A DNA stretch of 8,338 nucleotides, taken from contig JAQUEZ010000260.1 in assembly GCA_028684915.1 (NCBI GenBank), positions 1 to 8,338 of the forward strand. Direction: 5' to 3'. Shown here one piece after another: positions 7,028 to 8,338 of the stretch. This stretch comes from Desulfobulbus sp. (GTDB lineage Bacteria; Desulfobacterota; Desulfobulbia; Desulfobulbales; Desulfobulbaceae). The position numbers and the translations under genes were made by a program. Position 1 is the first letter of the stretch; every line of letters begins with the position of its first letter. Under the pieces are notes generated by a model that ran no database searches, had not been told where the DNA came from, and was given only the letters and a program-made list of their open reading frames with translations.

Positions 7028-7560
7028 CAGTTGGCCTCGGTGAGTTGCAGGAGGGTGTTGTGGAGAAGACGGCAGACCTGCCGTCGGCTTACTCTGAAGT
7101 GCTGGGCCACCTCCAGGGTGGTAACTGGCAACTCTTGCTGGAGGATCCAGGCGCAGACCTCCCGTTTTCGACCTTTGACCCCCTGGAGGGCTTCTTTGAT
7201 CTCCCCAAGGCATGGTTCAAAAGGATCGTCCGCTTCTTCTTGGAGTGCAGGACAAGTTAGAAGGTCATGCGGCATGTGAACCGGTTGGACACCAGCGGCC
7301 ATTTTGAGGCAGTGGGTTTTGAAGATGACGCGAAAGAAAGGCGTCAGCTTCTGAGGGGAGTTTTTCTTCCGCGCCACGATCAGTGCTTGTGCAGCCGCCA
7401 TGATGGCCTCCTGGAACAGGTCGTCCTCATCTGCTGCCATGTACGGGAGATAGGGATTCGCTACCCAGTGGACAACGTGCATGTGGAAGCGGACCCATTC
7501 CATGGCGATGAGCCAGATTTCATGGTCGGTGGTTGGCTGGATGGCGCTCGGTGCTGTCAT
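7027..7560 (-). CDS. Sigma-70-family-like transcription factor
   Basis: The 177-residue protein has the layout of a small two-domain sigma factor. A segment at about 42-90 (ADEDDLFQEAIMAAAQAL, then LTPFFRVIFKTHCLK) resembles sigma region 2, where D-L-x-Q-E is a common motif. A spacer follows. At about 122-172 is a region-4-like domain: the KGRKREVCAWIL helix followed by helix-turn-helix TTLEVAQHFRVSRRQVCRLLHNTL. By family knowledge this would direct RNA polymerase to particular promoters, here plausibly those of the transfer or replication genes; that target is inference. The ATG at 7560 lacks a clear Shine-Dalgarno site: the 23 bases before it contain a quasi-palindrome and pyrimidines. The next in-frame ATG (residue 20) also lacks one. 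It could alternatively be a non-sigma regulator with a similar fold. Confidence 0.6.
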   Translation of the reverse strand: MTAPSAIQPTTDHEIWLIAMEWVRFHMHVVHWVANPYLPYMAADEDDLFQEAIMAAAQALIVARKKNSPQKLTPFFRVIFKTHCLKMAAGVQPVHMPHDLLTCPALQEEADDPFEPCLGEIKEALQGVKGRKREVCAWILQQELPVTTLEVAQHFRVSRRQVCRLLHNTLLQLTEAN

Positions 7561-7570
7561 GGGAAATGGA

Positions 7571-7583
7571 GGGTGGACCGCCC
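7571..7583. repeat. Quasi-palindrome GGGTGGACCGCCC in the 5' leader of the sigma-like gene
   Basis: A 13-bp palindrome with one mismatched pair, lying 11-23 bases upstream of the ATG at 7560, where a ribosome site would normally be. It may be an operator or part of a leader structure; chance is possible given the G+C content. Confidence 0.35.
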
Positions 7584-7590
7584 TTCTTTT

Positions 7591-7620
7591 AAGATTAAAA
7601 AAAGATTAAAGATGATTAGA
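7591..7620. repeat. A+T-rich direct repeats (GATTAAA/GATTAGA), candidate origin-unwinding element
   Basis: Three GATTA cores start at 7593, 7604 and 7614, so they recur every 10-11 bp, one turn of the helix. The first two sit in the repeated 9-mer AAGATTAAA (7591-7599 and 7602-7610). Iteron origins normally carry an A+T-rich region with short repeats where strands first open. This is the most A+T-rich part of the window and lies on the far side of the iterons from the initiator gene. I saw no clear DnaA box next to it. Confidence 0.5.
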
Positions 7621-7643
7621 GGGGTCGCCACCTCGGGAAAAAC

Positions 7644-7664
7644 CTAATTTTTACAATAAATTAG
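7644..7664. repeat. Inverted repeat CTAATTT / AAATTAG
   Basis: A perfect 7-bp inverted repeat with a 7-base centre (TTACAAT) in the A+T-rich part of the origin region. It is directly followed by the second inverted repeat at 7666-7683. Possible roles are a binding site for the initiator as a dimer (autorepression or strand opening) or cruciform formation. Confidence 0.45.
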
Positions 7665-7665
7665 A

Positions 7666-7683
7666 TGCTCAAAAGATTGAGCA
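7666..7683. repeat. Inverted repeat TGCTCAA-AAGA-TTGAGCA next to the iterons
   Basis: A perfect 7-bp inverted repeat with a 4-base centre, ending four bases before the first iteron. On the minus strand it would make a modest hairpin followed by UCUAAUUUAUU, which is too weak in U-content to call a terminator, though it might slow transcription leaving the initiator gene. An alternative is a dimer site for the initiator protein or an accessory factor. Confidence 0.45.
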
Positions 7684-7686
7684 GTC

Positions 7687-7812
7687 GTGAGTGTAATGCC
7701 CCCAAAACGTGAGTGTAATGCCCCCGTTTTTGTGAGTGTAATGCCCCCCGGTGTGAGTGCTATGCCCCATGCTTGTGAATGCTATGCCCCCGAAGCGTGA
7801 GTGCTGTGCCCC
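7687..7812 (+). repeat. Six iterons of about 17 bp, 22-bp period
   Basis: Six direct repeats of GTGAGTGTAATGCCCCC type begin at 7687, 7709, 7732, 7753, 7775 and 7797. Intervals are 22, 23, 21, 22 and 22 bp, two helical turns, so all face one side of the DNA. The first three are identical in their 17 bp. The last three differ in the middle (CTA or CTG instead of TAA, one GTGAATG) and two end in four rather than five C. The core is GTGARTG-3 variable-TGCCCC. The 17-bp length and 22-23-bp period match the known arrangement in IncP (RK2) oriV bound by TrfA, although the base sequence is not obviously the RK2 repeat. The array starts one base beyond the initiator stop codon. Confidence 0.93.
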
Positions 7813-7813
7813 A

Positions 7814-8338
7814 TCATTTCATAGGTATTTGGGAGAGGCGGACCAGGGTCAATTTGTCGTCCTGATCAATACGCCACCCCAAAATTGCACCAACCTCGAT
7901 CAGTTCGTCCATGGCGAGTCGCAAGCCCCGGCGAAAGTCAACCAGGCGGGCACACTCCGAGCCGCACAGATGCTTCAAGGTGGCGACCTTCACCGGAAAG
8001 GGCGACCTATGGCTCGCATAGAAGCCATGCAACCACTTGGCGAGATCGGTCCTGAGTTGTAGCCGTTGTTGCCATTGCACTTGGGTCCAGCCAACATCAA
8101 AAAGCCCGGTCAACTTGGTATTGATTCTGATGATGTAAGACTGGGCTTCATCGCTGAAATAAAATTCGTCGACCAGCGAGCCAGCATAGGAAAAACTCCC
8201 TTGATGCACGCCATGATTGAGGTCAACTTTGATCTCCACGGCAGTAGCAGCTAGGCGTCGGAGCGAATCCTTGAGCCATTCCCGACCTGATTTGCCGCCT
8301 TGGCGTCCGATAGCCGCAAGAAAAGGTTTCACCTTGAT
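7814..8338 (-). CDS. trfA: TrfA-type plasmid replication initiator (N-terminus beyond window edge)
   Basis: This is the C-terminal 174 residues of a replication initiator that would bind the adjacent iterons and recruit the host helicase. The frame is open to the right edge. A GTG at 8332 is in frame, but the segment around it (KVKPFLAAIGRQGGKSGREWLKDSLRRLA) looks like the interior of a TrfA-family protein, so the true start is probably outside. Family features are the FLAAIGR...GKS element and the GSLVDEFYFSDEAQSYIIRIN strand pair. A C-terminal winged-helix part also shows the TrfA pattern: LAKWLHGFYASH, VKVATLKHLCGS, FRRGLRLAMDELIEVGAILGWRI. RK2 TrfA is 285 or 382 residues, so roughly half is visible. 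The stop lies one base from the iteron array. A RepA-type winged-helix initiator of another family is the main alternative. Confidence 0.8.
   Translation of the reverse strand: MKVKPFLAAIGRQGGKSGREWLKDSLRRLAATAVEIKVDLNHGVHQGSFSYAGSLVDEFYFSDEAQSYIIRINTKLTGLFDVGWTQVQWQQRLQLRTDLAKWLHGFYASHRSPFPVKVATLKHLCGSECARLVDFRRGLRLAMDELIEVGAILGWRIDQDDKLTLVRLSQIPMK

Larger units (their letters stand above)
7561..7812. other. Probable vegetative replication origin (oriV)
   Basis: The 253 bp between the sigma-like gene and the initiator hold no credible gene. They contain, from right to left, the six iterons, two adjacent 7-bp inverted repeats, a short G+C-rich patch, and the phased A+T-rich repeats. Iterons plus an A+T-rich opening region beside an initiator gene is the standard layout of an iteron-controlled plasmid origin. 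That this is the active origin is inference; an incompatibility or copy-control array near the initiator would look similar. No intrinsic terminator separates it from the initiator gene, so transcription may read into it. Confidence 0.7.

Noticed and set aside
7028..7213. N-terminal extension of the 151-residue protein
   Set aside because: It overlaps the sigma-like gene in another frame. ATG 7027 has GAGG upstream and couples to the preceding stop.
7618..7633. Intrinsic terminator from the GAGG...CCTC inverted repeat with T-rich sequence beyond on the minus strand
   Set aside because: The stem is only four pairs before a mismatch and the T-run is not directly adjacent, so it is too weak to call.
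7687..7812. CRISPR array
   Set aside because: The repeats are only about 17 bp with spacers of about 5 bp, which is iteron spacing, and no cas gene is nearby.
7754..8062. Plus-strand frame across the iterons and opposite the initiator
   Set aside because: It begins inside the repeats and lies antisense to the TrfA-like gene, with no ribosome site and no domain.

Overview
The window is a piece of conjugative-plasmid backbone (or a plasmid-like integrative element) from a Gram-negative bacterium. All convincing genes lie on the minus strand. The Gram-negative assignment comes from the envelope-spanning parts encoded here: an outer-membrane lipoprotein (TraV), a periplasmic secretin-like protein (TraK), a TraB scaffold and an OmpA-type peptidoglycan-binding protein. 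The exact taxon cannot be read from the sequence. G+C looks moderately high in the genes, with one A+T-rich island next to the replication repeats.

Read in the direction of transcription (right to left), the layout has three blocks. (1) Replication, 8338-7561: the C-terminal part of a TrfA-type initiator runs in from the right edge. Six direct repeats of about 17 bp with a 22-bp period begin one base beyond its stop codon. Beyond them is an A+T-rich stretch with inverted repeats and short phased repeats. Together these look like an iteron-type vegetative origin. (2) Regulation, 7560-6572: two small overlapping genes, one resembling a small sigma-70 family factor and one unrecognised basic protein with a possible helix-turn-helix. 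(3) Transfer, 6461-1: after a 110-bp spacer rich in palindromes comes an OmpA-like gene. It is followed by the F-type type IV secretion genes traA (pilin), traL, traE, traK, traB, traV and traC, the last cut off by the left edge.

The transfer genes are tightly packed: four of the six traA-to-traC junctions overlap by 4 bp (ATGA or GTGA) and the other two have 7-bp gaps, so this is almost certainly one translationally coupled operon. Together they encode the pilin, the inner-membrane TraL/TraE platform, the TraK-TraB-TraV envelope channel and the TraC ATPase that drives pilus assembly. The genes expected beyond traC (traW, traU, trbC, traN, traF, traH, traG and others) would lie left of the window.

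The points most worth following are the origin with its TrfA-like initiator, the sigma-like and basic gene pair between origin and transfer operon, and the OmpA-like protein. In the last, the aspartate that normally contacts diaminopimelate is replaced by cysteine.
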